DNA from: Dehalococcoidia bacterium UBA1141
GTDB taxonomy: Bacteria; Chloroflexota; Dehalococcoidia; Lucifugimonadales; UBA3495
Assembly (NCBI GenBank): GCA_002311385.1
Contig: DCAE01000079.1
Coordinates: forward strand, 1 to 9,015
Length of the DNA stretch: 9,015 nucleotides
Direction: 5' to 3'
In this document: one piece after another, positions 1 to 6,935 of the stretch
How positions within the stretch are numbered: the stretch's first letter is position 1
How the letters are laid out: each line of letters begins with the position of its first letter
Program-made: the position numbers and the translations under genes
The notes under the pieces: generated by a model
Databases searched by the model: none
The model's input: only the letters and a program-made list of their open reading frames with translations
What the model was told of the DNA's origin: nothing

Positions 1-1146
1 CCATTGAACAAACATCGGCATGACGACGTGGGTGTAGTCATCGGAATCCGTGGGGCGGAAGACCCCAGGGCTGGATGATGACGTGGTTTCCAGGGCCACT
101 TTACCTTTATCCAACACCGTCAATACGTCCAGCAGATACCTGCTATTAAAGGCTATCTTTCCTTCATTGCCTTCGATAGCATCGGCATCCACCTCATCTT
201 CGTTGTCGCCTACTTCCTCGGATTTGGCGGAAATTATGACTTTCCCGTTGCCCCCGCCACCGTTGGACGGTACCAACTCCAAGCGGATGATGTTGCTGCC
301 ATCTCGTGCAAAGATGGCTGCCGTGCGAACTGCCCTCAGCAGGGCTGGCAAATCCAGGATTGCTCGAGTGTCGTGACGCTCAGGAATGAGTTGTTCATAG
401 TTGGGGAATGCTCCCTGTAGCAACTGGGAGACGACTTCCACGGTCTCTCCTCCCCGAACTCGGAACAATACTTGTCCTTTGGCCGGTGTCATCATAATAT
501 CCACCGGTTCTTCTTGGTCACCTAACAATCTGCTTAGTTCATTTAGAGTGCGTGCCGGGATTATGACCTTAATTTCCGACTCTACCTTGGATATCAACGA
601 GCCGTGATGAACGGCCAGCCGGAAGCCGTCTGCCGCCGCCAGGCTAAAACGCTCGCCTTCTATTTTTAATTCCACCCCGGTGAGCACCGGCCGGGATTCT
701 TCGGTGGCGGCAGCGAAGGCAACGCGGGCTATTGCGGACTTTAGCACCAAGGGGTCTACCTGAGCCGAAATGCCGTCGTCGACGGTGGGAATCGGCGGGA
801 ACTCGCTGGCATCGGTGCCATGAATTGTGGCCTTGGAGCGCCCGCAGGTAAGCTGCAAAACCGCCGAGCCCGGCTGAATTTCCAGATCGATCTTGTCGTT
901 TGGCAGAGAGCTAACGAACTCCGTCAGGAGTCGGGCGGGAACGGTTATGGCCCCTTCCTCCTCAATTGTCGCTCCGACATTAGTAGTAATAGCGATTTCC
1001 AAGTTAGTGGCGGAAAGTTTGAGCATCGACTTTTCCACGCTCAGCAACACATTTTGCGTAACCGGAAGCGTTGCCCGTGTTGCCACGGCGCGGCCCACGA
1101 TGGCCAATCCTCGACTAAGGTTTTCCTGTAAGCACGAAATTTTCAT
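1..1146 (-). CDS. dnaN: DNA polymerase III subunit beta (sliding clamp), stop codon outside window
   Basis: This gene encodes the ring-shaped processivity clamp that tethers DNA polymerase III to DNA and also binds other replication and repair proteins in the cytoplasm. Translating the minus strand from the ATG at 1146 gives 382 uninterrupted codons reaching base 1. The N-terminus reads MKISCLQENLSRGLAIVGRA, followed by the three-domain DnaN pattern: domain I to about residue 120; domain II with TEESRPVLTGVELK and AADGFRLAVH; domain III with FPNYEQLIPE, IAFNSRYLLDVL and a VVMPMFVQW end. The VMPM motif normally lies at the extreme C-terminus of DnaN, so probably only the stop codon is missing. 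The start is supported by AGGGGA (minus strand of 1154-1159), 7 bases upstream. It is transcribed divergently from alaX, and no dnaA or recF is visible beside it. The identification is secure; that the reading frame ends just outside the window is an inference. Confidence 0.96.
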   Translation of the reverse strand, partial: MKISCLQENLSRGLAIVGRAVATRATLPVTQNVLLSVEKSMLKLSATNLEIAITTNVGATIEEEGAITVPARLLTEFVSSLPNDKIDLEIQPGSAVLQLTCGRSKATIHGTDASEFPPIPTVDDGISAQVDPLVLKSAIARVAFAAATEESRPVLTGVELKIEGERFSLAAADGFRLAVHHGSLISKVESEIKVIIPARTLNELSRLLGDQEEPVDIMMTPAKGQVLFRVRGGETVEVVSQLLQGAFPNYEQLIPERHDTRAILDLPALLRAVRTAAIFARDGSNIIRLELVPSNGGGGNGKVIISAKSEEVGDNEDEVDADAIEGNEGKIAFNSRYLLDVLTVLDKGKVALETTSSSSPGVFRPTDSDDYTHVVMPMFVQW

Positions 1147-1219
1147 TTAAGATTCCCCTGTAGATAGGGCATTTAGATTCGGGGTTAAACAGCGCCACCA
1201 TTTGGATGGGGGCTGTTTG

Positions 1220-1272
1220 GGAAAATCACCAACATCGGACGCCTGCTAGGAGTCGTCCGATTTGGGTTTTCC
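1220..1272. repeat. Long imperfect inverted repeat (18 paired positions) in dnaN leader
   Basis: The core is a perfect 8-bp inverted repeat, ATCGGACG (1234-1241) and CGTCCGAT (1254-1261), with a 12-base loop. Outside it, CCAA (1229-1232) pairs with TTGG (1262-1265), and GGAAAA (1220-1225) pairs with TTTTCC (1267-1272), separated by short bulges. The element lies between the candidate dnaN promoter and the dnaN start. It could be a 5' leader hairpin, a regulator-binding palindrome or a cruciform. It lacks the T-run immediately after the stem expected of a standard terminator. Confidence 0.6.
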
Positions 1273-1273
1273 A

Positions 1274-1301
1274 TTATTACACTCTCCATTGGCAAAAACA
1301 A
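1274..1301 (-). promoter_or_regulatory. Candidate sigma70-type promoter for dnaN
   Basis: Reading the minus strand, TTGTTT (1301-1296) is followed after 16 bases by TAATAA (1279-1274). Transcription would start near 1267, giving a leader of about 120 bases before the dnaN ATG at 1146. Both boxes deviate from consensus (TTGACA/TATAAT), so this is only a plausible match. Its placement directly upstream of the inverted repeat at 1220-1272 suggests that the repeat lies in the early transcript or acts as an operator. Confidence 0.4.
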
Positions 1302-1484
1302 CTTATGTTAACCCCAATTTCATTCGCATATCTGCCATGTCTAATCGGCATGAAATGACGCCTTCGGGGTGACTTAGGACCGTACTATTAGACAGACCAC
1401 TACTTATCGTAAATCGCGGAGACGCCACGAATCCTGCCGCATTGCTTGCTAGATTGTTGTTACGTCTGAGCATCGGCCTATCTC

Positions 1485-1493
1485 TGCTATAAT
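1485..1493 (+). promoter_or_regulatory. Candidate extended -10 promoter for alaX
   Basis: A perfect TATAAT at 1488-1493 is preceded by TGC, giving the extended -10 form TGnTATAAT. The hexamer 17 bases upstream (1465-1470, TCTGAG) is a poor -35, which is typical of extended -10 promoters. The start would be near 1500, leaving a leader of about 100 bases before the alaX ATG at 1601. This is the best promoter for the alaX gene and perhaps for the hyu cluster downstream. Confidence 0.55.
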
Positions 1494-1600
1494 ATCCAGC
1501 GTCTCAGCGGGATGGCAACACCGTGCCAAATAGCCCAATATGCTGCATTTTTTCACGTTATTATCAGCCGATTACTCATTTGTTCGGCCCGAGGTAACCT

Positions 1601-2323
1601 ATGACCGACCTTTTGTTTCAGGATGAAAGCTACCTCAAGGAATTCGAAGCCACCATAACGGAAATGATTGAGGGTGGCGCGGTTTTGGACCGTAGCGCCT
1701 TTTACATCGGCGGCGGTGGCCAGCCTTGTGATACCGGAGTTCTGATACACGATGGGCACGAACACATAGTCACCAAAGTGGGCCGTCAAGAAGGAAAGAT
1801 TGTCCATCAAATTCCTGACTTGGCTTCTTCTTCTTTGGCCTCAGGCCAATTGGTAACCGGCAAGATCGATTGGGACCAGCGCCTACTCCTTATGCGCACT
1901 CACACTGCCCTACACATTCTATGCGGTGTTGTGTGGCGTGACTACGGGGCAAAGGTCACCGGCGGGGATATGCGCCCAGGGGAAGCCCGCATGGACTTTG
2001 AGTTGGAACAGATGACGGCCCAATTCGCTGAGGAAATCGAAGAGAAGATTAACACCGAAGTTGCCATCGCCAGAGATGTGCTGGTGAGCAAGATTTCTCG
2101 AGAAGAAGCGGACCGCACCCCTGACTTGATTCGAACGAAAATCAACCTTCTCCCATCAGATATACGAGAAGTGCGCACTATAGACATTCAGGGACTGGAC
2201 ATACAAGCCGACGGCGGCACTCACGTGGCAAACACCCAGGAAGTAGGGACAATTAAAGTGGTGGGCCGGGAGAGCAAGGGCCGGATCAACAAACGGCTAC
2301 GCATCGCCTTGACGGACGTGTAG
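1601..2323 (+). CDS. alaX: Alanyl-tRNA editing protein (AlaX family)
   Basis: AlaX proteins are free-standing versions of the AlaRS editing domain. They hydrolyse Ser or Gly wrongly attached to tRNA-Ala, acting in trans in the cytoplasm with a bound zinc. The 240-residue product has the expected order: a beta-barrel-like N-terminal part with AFYIGGGGQPCDTG (residues 33-46), the HxxxH metal motif as THTALH (H101 and H105), and the second metal motif region DGGTHVANTQEVG (204-216). It lacks any aminoacylation domain, so it is not AlaRS itself. The second motif is usually CxxxH; here it reads D204-G-G-T-H208, so the Cys ligand position is Asp. The intact HxxxH and H208 still argue for an active fold. 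The start is set by GAGGT (1591-1595), 5 bases before the ATG. The next gene follows after 96 bp on the same strand. Confidence 0.9.
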   Translation: MTDLLFQDESYLKEFEATITEMIEGGAVLDRSAFYIGGGGQPCDTGVLIHDGHEHIVTKVGRQEGKIVHQIPDLASSSLASGQLVTGKIDWDQRLLLMRTHTALHILCGVVWRDYGAKVTGGDMRPGEARMDFELEQMTAQFAEEIEEKINTEVAIARDVLVSKISREEADRTPDLIRTKINLLPSDIREVRTIDIQGLDIQADGGTHVANTQEVGTIKVVGRESKGRINKRLRIALTDV

Positions 2324-2419
2324 CCAATCACTTGTAAGTAATGATGACTCGCTACGCTGAGTCTCGCGCACCATTAGATTCTAAGTCAAAATTCTACGCA
2401 TCCGAGGCTGTGGATAATC
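2324..2419 (+). other. Gap between alaX and hyuA with a DnaA-box-like 9-mer
   Basis: This is a short spacer. It contains a small hairpin GACTC (2346-2350) / GAGTC (2359-2363) and, at 2409-2417, TGTGGATAA, whose complement TTATCCACA is a perfect match to the DnaA-box consensus. A clear terminator or promoter is not visible, so hyuA may be read through from alaX or use a promoter I cannot recognise. A GAGG at 2404-2407 is the only ribosome-binding-site candidate, about 12 bases before the hyuA ATG. Confidence 0.45.
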
Positions 2420-4420
2420 ATGGCTAAAACCATCGTCGGTATTGACGTGGGCGGCACATTCACCGACATTGCTATCCTTGAGGACGGGCAACTCAAAGTC
2501 CATAAATTGCCCTCCACTCCCGACGACCCATCTCGCGGAATCCTGCAGGGGGTTTCGGAGACTGGCGTTACAGACGCCGACTTCGTCCACGGCTCCACTG
2601 TGGCTACCAACGCCCTGTTGGAGGGGAAGGGAGCACGCACCGCCTTAGTCACCACCCTGGGATTTGAAGATGTGCTAGAAATTGGCCGCCAAGCACGCAC
2701 CGAGTTGTACAACTTGGACATAGACCGGGCTCCGGCTCTGGCCCCCTGGGAACTCAGATTCGGTTTGGCAGAACGGGTCGACCACACGGGCGCTATCATC
2801 GAAGACCTCACTCCGCAGGCTCTGGAAACACTGGCTGCATTGCTACAAGAAGCTGAAGTCGACGCTATAGCCGTTTCCTTCCTGTTCTCATTCCTAAATT
2901 CCGCTCATGAACAGATGGTGTTGGAAGCGCTCAAACGCTTGCCAAACACACCTTTTATTTCAATCTCCAGCCAGGTGCTACCCGAGTTCCGGGAGTACGA
3001 ACGCACCAGCACCGTCGTGGTGAATTCCTATGTTGGTCAACTTATGCAGCATTACCTGGTAGGTCTGGAAAAATCCTTGGGAAAAGGGCTGCGCATCATG
3101 CAGTCTTCCGGGGGCAGCATCACTGCCGGTATGGCGGCGGAGCAGCCCGTGAGGACCATCCTCAGCGGACCGGCCGGGGGAGTGGTTGGCGCATTCTATA
3201 CCGCTGTCCAAGCTGGTTATCCCGACATCATTACTCTGGACATGGGAGGCACTTCTACGGACGTTTCTCTGTGCCCGGGAACCATCAAAGAAAGTACAAA
3301 CTCCAACGTCGGTGGATACCCCATCGGCGTGCCGATGATTGAGATTCACACTGTCGGCGCAGGGGGCGGCTCCATCGCCCGGCTGAACACCGGCGGCGCA
3401 TTGGTGGTTGGTCCCCAATCGGCGGGCGCGGATCCTGGACCAGCCTGCTACGGCAAGGGCGACCAGATTACGGTCACCGATGCCAACCTAATCTTGGGCC
3501 GGTTGCTGCCCGACCACTTTCTGGGAGGGAGGCTGGAACTGGACCGAAAACGCTCAGAGAGCTTGATTGAAACCCTGGCCTCGCAGATCGGCATTACTAT
3601 GACCGATGCGGCTCTGGGCATCCAAAGGGTGGTGAACGCCAACATGGAGCGGGCCATACGCACTATTTCCCTGGAACGTGGTTACGACCCGCGCCTATTT
3701 ACCTTGGTGCCATTCGGTGGCGCAGGCCCCATGCATAGTTGTGAGCTCGCTCAAGAGTTGGGGATACCCAGGGTTCTGGTTCCCGCTCGTCCGGGTATCC
3801 TATCGGCCTTCGGAGTAGCTATCGCCGACATAGTGAAGGATTACTCACGAACGGTGATGCTGAGGGGCGATGATGTGAACCGGTCTCGGCTGGAGGAAGA
3901 ATTTCACGGCATGGAGGGCTTTGCCCGCGAGGAACTGCGTGGGGAGGGGCTGCCCGACGGCGACATGGTGGCCCGGCGATTCCTGGATGCCCGCTATGTG
4001 GGCCAGTCCTTCGAACTGACCATCGACTACCCAGCTGATACCGGCCGAGGGAATCTGGAGCGCTACATAAGGGACAGTTTCTATACTGCCCACCTGCGGC
4101 GCTTCGGCTATGCCGACAAAAAAGAACCGGTTGAGATTGTAAGCATCAGAATGAAAATGGAGCTGGAGATGGACAAGCCGCAATCGGTTGCTCAATCTCC
4201 CGGAAGCGCCGATTCATCTGCTGCGAAGATGGGCGAAGCGGAAGTGGTGTTTGCATCCGGCCCATCAATCACGCCGCTCTACGACCGGGAAAAGCTGGTC
4301 AGCGGAGCGCATATTCAGGGGCCAGGGCTGGTGATTCAGATGGACTCCACGGTGGTGATTACCCCCGAATGGAGCGGAACAGTGGACCCTTACGGAAATC
4401 TTGTATTAGAACCAAATTAA
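2420..4420 (+). CDS. hyuA: Hydantoinase/oxoprolinase family protein, subunit A (HyuA-like)
   Basis: This is the ATP-binding subunit of the two-component hydantoinase/5-oxoprolinase/acetone-carboxylase superfamily, which couples ATP hydrolysis to opening of cyclic amides or to carboxylation. It works with a HyuB partner in the cytoplasm. The 666-residue product has the N-terminal actin-like phosphate loop GIDVGGTFTD (7-16) and HGSTVATNALLEGKGAR (57-73). The central Hydantoinase_A domain shows REYERTSTVVVNSYVG (191-206), the MQSSGGS segment (227-233), LSGPAGG (248-254), the second phosphate motif LDMGGTSTD (273-281), HTVGAGGGS (310-318) and AGADPGPACYG (335-345). PFGGAGP (431-437) and PGILSAFG (458-465) follow, then a C-terminal beta-rich domain. 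The length is close to that usual for stand-alone A subunits. The substrate (hydantoin, N-methylhydantoin, 5-oxoproline or other) cannot be assigned from sequence. The PIG-L gene begins 15 bp after its stop, indicating an operon. Confidence 0.92.
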   Translation: MAKTIVGIDVGGTFTDIAILEDGQLKVHKLPSTPDDPSRGILQGVSETGVTDADFVHGSTVATNALLEGKGARTALVTTLGFEDVLEIGRQARTELYNLDIDRAPALAPWELRFGLAERVDHTGAIIEDLTPQALETLAALLQEAEVDAIAVSFLFSFLNSAHEQMVLEALKRLPNTPFISISSQVLPEFREYERTSTVVVNSYVGQLMQHYLVGLEKSLGKGLRIMQSSGGSITAGMAAEQPVRTILSGPAGGVVGAFYTAVQAGYPDIITLDMGGTSTDVSLCPGTIKESTNSNVGGYPIGVPMIEIHTVGAGGGSIARLNTGGALVVGPQSAGADPGPACYGKGDQITVTDANLILGRLLPDHFLGGRLELDRKRSESLIETLASQIGITMTDAALGIQRVVNANMERAIRTISLERGYDPRLFTLVPFGGAGPMHSCELAQELGIPRVLVPARPGILSAFGVAIADIVKDYSRTVMLRGDDVNRSRLEEEFHGMEGFAREELRGEGLPDGDMVARRFLDARYVGQSFELTIDYPADTGRGNLERYIRDSFYTAHLRRFGYADKKEPVEIVSIRMKMELEMDKPQSVAQSPGSADSSAAKMGEAEVVFASGPSITPLYDREKLVSGAHIQGPGLVIQMDSTVVITPEWSGTVDPYGNLVLEPN

Positions 4421-4435
4421 TGGAGACCCAATAAC

Positions 4436-5305
4436 ATGACGGAGAATTCGTCCGGCATTGCCGGATTAACTGTTTTAGCTGTATTTGCCCACCCCGACGA
4501 CGAAGGATTCGGCTGCGGAGGCGTCCTGGCGATTCTGGCATCACGGGGCGCTCGTTTGATTACCGTGGTTGCAACCAACGGAGATGTGGGAGAAATCAGC
4601 GACCCGGCCTTGGCCACTACCGAGAACTTGGGCCAAGTACGCCAAGATGAGATGCGCCGGGCAATGGCTGTTACCGGTGCCGCCGAAGTGCATTTTTTGG
4701 GGTACCGTGACTCCGGGATGGACGGCACCGAGGACAACAAGCACCCTGATAGTCTGAACCAAGCCACGAAGGAAGCGGTGGTCGAAAAGATAGTGAAACT
4801 GATTCGGGAGTTGCGCCCCGATGTGGTATTCACCCACGACCCAACCGGCGGCTATGGGCACCCTGATCACATAGCCTCTTACCTTCACACCAAGGATGCA
4901 TTTGCTGCAGCAGGCAGTGAGCAATATCCAAACGCAGGCCAGCCTTGGACTCCCAGCCTGCTCTATTACGTATGTTTTCCTCGAAACAATTTCAGAAAAA
5001 TCTGGGAGAAGATGCTGGAGATGGGAATCAAACCCCCATTCGCCAGCGAGATCTTGGACAAAGTAGGCTCGCCCGACGATGAGGTCACAACAATCATCGA
5101 CGTAAGCAGCCACGTGGACACCAAAATCACGTCTTTGGAGTGTCACGCCACCCAGTTGCAGCCCGATGGCCCATTTGGAACCCTTCCCAAGGACTATATG
5201 AAGGAAATCATGAGCACTGAGTTTTTCACTCTGGCGTCTAGCCCTCCGGGAGAGACTGACGCAGACATATTAGCTAATGAACTTCCCGCCGGAAGCCCTA
5301 TTTAG
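4436..5305 (+). CDS. PIG-L / LmbE-type zinc-dependent deacetylase
   Basis: Members of this family remove acyl groups from N-acetylglucosaminyl compounds (MshB, BshB, PIG-L) or cleave related amide bonds (mycothiol S-conjugate amidase Mca). The 289-residue product shows the metal site clearly: AHPDDE (H19, D21, D22), where the His and second Asp bind zinc and the first Asp is the usual general base. It also has THDPTGGYGHPDH (133-145), supplying the third zinc ligand H145 and the catalytic-type H142. The Rossmann-like start LTVLAVFAHPDDE and the VVATNGDVGE segment fit the family. No signal peptide is present, so it is probably cytoplasmic. A GGAG at 4422-4425 lies 10 bases before the ATG. The gene lies between hyuA (15 bp gap) and hyuB (31 bp gap), suggesting it acts in the same pathway. 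Family membership is secure; the substrate is unknown, and thiol-conjugate, amino-sugar or other N-acyl substrates are all possible. Confidence 0.9.
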   Translation: MTENSSGIAGLTVLAVFAHPDDEGFGCGGVLAILASRGARLITVVATNGDVGEISDPALATTENLGQVRQDEMRRAMAVTGAAEVHFLGYRDSGMDGTEDNKHPDSLNQATKEAVVEKIVKLIRELRPDVVFTHDPTGGYGHPDHIASYLHTKDAFAAAGSEQYPNAGQPWTPSLLYYVCFPRNNFRKIWEKMLEMGIKPPFASEILDKVGSPDDEVTTIIDVSSHVDTKITSLECHATQLQPDGPFGTLPKDYMKEIMSTEFFTLASSPPGETDADILANELPAGSPI

Positions 5306-5318
5306 ACCAAGGTTACCC

Positions 5319-5336
5319 AGGAGCAAGAGGTTCGTC
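5319..5336 (+). promoter_or_regulatory. Ribosome-binding site that fixes the hyuB start at 5337
   Basis: AGGAG (5319-5323) and AGAGG (5326-5330) lie upstream of the ATG at 5337, the latter with a spacer of 6 bases. The in-frame ATG at 5277 would overlap the deacetylase gene by 29 bases and add 20 residues that do not look like the HyuB N-terminus. HyuB proteins typically begin close to a DPISLEVF-type segment, which matches the 5337 start. Confidence 0.7.
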
Positions 5337-6935
5337 ATGCCAGTTGACCCCATAAGCTTGGAAGTTTTCAAGAATATGTTTATCTCCGTTTCGGAAGAGA
5401 TGGGGGTGGCGTTACAGCGCACGGCCTACTCACCCAACATAAAGGAACGTCGCGATTTCTCATGCGCCGTGTTCAATCCTCAAGGAGAAATGATTGCGCA
5501 GGCAGCCCATGTGCCGGTACACCTCGGCGCCATGCCGTCGTCAGTCCAAGCGGCTCTAGAAGTGTTTCCCAACGGCTTGCGGTCGGGAGACATGGTGATA
5601 CTCAATGACCCCTATTTGGGAGGCACCCACCTTCCGGACATTACCCTAGTCGCTCCCGTGTTCGTGGAAGAGGATGGAGAAAAGATATTTGCTGGCTTGG
5701 TGGCAAACCGGGGCCACCACGCCGATGTTGGCGGAATGACCCCCGGATCCATGCCCTTGTCCACTGAGTTGTATCAAGAGGGGACAATCATCCCCCCCAT
5801 CAAGCTTGTTCGCGGAGGACGGGTAAATCAGGAGATAATCCAGCTAATCTGCCGCAATTCGCGCACGCCGGAGGAAAGGAAAGGGGACCTCGCAGCCCAG
5901 ATGGCCTCCATTCGGGTGGGTGAGAAACGCCTACAAGAAGTGGTGCAAAGGTACGGGTTGGCCGATACCCATGAGCACATGTCGGCAATCTTGGACTACT
6001 CCGAGAGAGTCACTCGCCAGGCTTTCCTGAACATCCCCGACGGCACTTACCGGGTGCTGGATTATATGGACGACGACGGCCTCGTGGACCAGTTGGTGCC
6101 CATAGCCGTGGCAGTCACTGTTGATGGCGATGAGATCACCATGGACTTCACCGGAACTTCACCTCAACGCCCAGGGTGCATAAACGCCCCCGCAGCAGTC
6201 ACCATGTCGGCCTGTTTATACGTGGTTAGGTGCCTGGTGGGAGATGAAGCCCCGGCCAATCAAGGCTGCTTGCGTCCGGTGCACATTATCACTCCCAGAG
6301 GCACGTTGCTGAACCCGGAACCCCAGCGCGGAGTTGCCGGTGGCAACGTGGAAACATCACAACGAATCACCGATGTGCTGCTGGCTGCCTTTGCTCAGGC
6401 GCTACCCGAGATCATCCCAGCGGCAAGCCAAGGAACCATGAACAACATGATTATCGGCGGCCATGACCCTGTCAGGGAAAGGCCCTACGTCTACTATGAA
6501 ACCATCGGAGGCGGCATGGGCGCCCGGCCCACGAAAGACGGTATTTCAGGCATCCACACTCACATGACCAACACAATGAACACGCCAATTGAAGCCATGG
6601 AGTTCGCTTTCCCGTTAAGACTAAAACGCTATGCGCTACGCCGAGGGTCGGGAGGCAACGGGAAATACAAGGGCGGCGACGGAATGATACGAGAGGTTGA
6701 GTTCTTGGCTCCTGCGAGGGTTACTCTTCTGTCCGAACGACGCAAGCTGCCGCCGCCTGGGTACCACGGCGGCCACGACGGTCAACCGGGTGAGAATGTG
6801 TTGTTCCGGGGTGGTTACGAAGAAGTGCAGTTGGCGGGCAAGGAAATCTTGGATGTCGAAGCTGGAGACATCTTGAGCATGCGAACCCCTGGGGGCGCTG
6901 GATGGGGCGCTCCGGAAGAAGGCGAACAGTCCTGA
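5337..6935 (+). CDS. hyuB: Hydantoinase/oxoprolinase family protein, subunit B (HyuB-like)
   Basis: This is the partner subunit of HyuA in the hydantoinase/5-oxoprolinase/acetone-carboxylase superfamily, thought to carry the ring-opening or carboxylation centre. From the ATG at 5337 it is 532 residues, a normal length for a stand-alone B subunit. Recognisable segments in order are DPISLEVFKN (4-13), LQRTAYSPNIKERRDFSCAV (26-45), HVPVHLGAMPSSV (58-70), NDPYLGGTHLPDI (90-102) and ANRGHHADVGG (123-133). GGNVETSQRITD lies in the middle, IHTHMTNTMNTPIEAMEF and GSGGNGKYKGGDG lie toward the C-terminus, and the protein ends near TPGGAGWGAPEE, a typical B-subunit tail. No secretion signal is seen. It is separated from hyuA by the deacetylase gene, whereas A and B are commonly adjacent. 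Family assignment is secure; the substrate is not. Confidence 0.92.
   Translation: MPVDPISLEVFKNMFISVSEEMGVALQRTAYSPNIKERRDFSCAVFNPQGEMIAQAAHVPVHLGAMPSSVQAALEVFPNGLRSGDMVILNDPYLGGTHLPDITLVAPVFVEEDGEKIFAGLVANRGHHADVGGMTPGSMPLSTELYQEGTIIPPIKLVRGGRVNQEIIQLICRNSRTPEERKGDLAAQMASIRVGEKRLQEVVQRYGLADTHEHMSAILDYSERVTRQAFLNIPDGTYRVLDYMDDDGLVDQLVPIAVAVTVDGDEITMDFTGTSPQRPGCINAPAAVTMSACLYVVRCLVGDEAPANQGCLRPVHIITPRGTLLNPEPQRGVAGGNVETSQRITDVLLAAFAQALPEIIPAASQGTMNNMIIGGHDPVRERPYVYYETIGGGMGARPTKDGISGIHTHMTNTMNTPIEAMEFAFPLRLKRYALRRGSGGNGKYKGGDGMIREVEFLAPARVTLLSERRKLPPPGYHGGHDGQPGENVLFRGGYEEVQLAGKEILDVEAGDILSMRTPGGAGWGAPEEGEQS

Larger units (their letters stand above)
1147..1600. other. Divergent intergenic region between dnaN and alaX
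   Basis: This is 454 bp without a convincing gene. It holds the dnaN ribosome-binding site and candidate promoter (minus strand), a long imperfect inverted repeat at 1220-1272, and a candidate extended -10 promoter for alaX at 1488-1493. Smaller items are a 7-bp inverted repeat ATTTCAT (1317-1323) / ATGAAAT (1350-1356), and a TGGCA/TGCCA hairpin (1513-1517 / 1524-1528) in the presumed alaX leader. An open frame on the minus strand (1553-1810) overlaps the start of alaX in antisense and has no family resemblance. I see no tRNA or known riboswitch fold here. Confidence 0.7.

Noticed and set aside
50..1150. Several plus-strand open frames over dnaN
   Set aside because: They are antisense to a continuous 382-codon DnaN reading and show low-complexity Ser/Pro-rich translations without motifs.
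1147..2419. Replication origin near dnaN
   Set aside because: Only one perfect DnaA box (2409-2417) is present, with no box cluster, no AT-rich unwinding element and no dnaA beside dnaN.
4541..5146. 201-codon open frame on the minus strand within the deacetylase gene
   Set aside because: It lies wholly antisense to a gene with clear zinc-site motifs and shows no family features; it is a shadow frame of GC-rich coding sequence.
5277..5336. Longer hyuB start at the ATG at 5277
   Set aside because: The extra 20 residues do not resemble HyuB, the start overlaps the deacetylase gene, and the ATG at 5337 has well-placed AGAGG and AGGAG.
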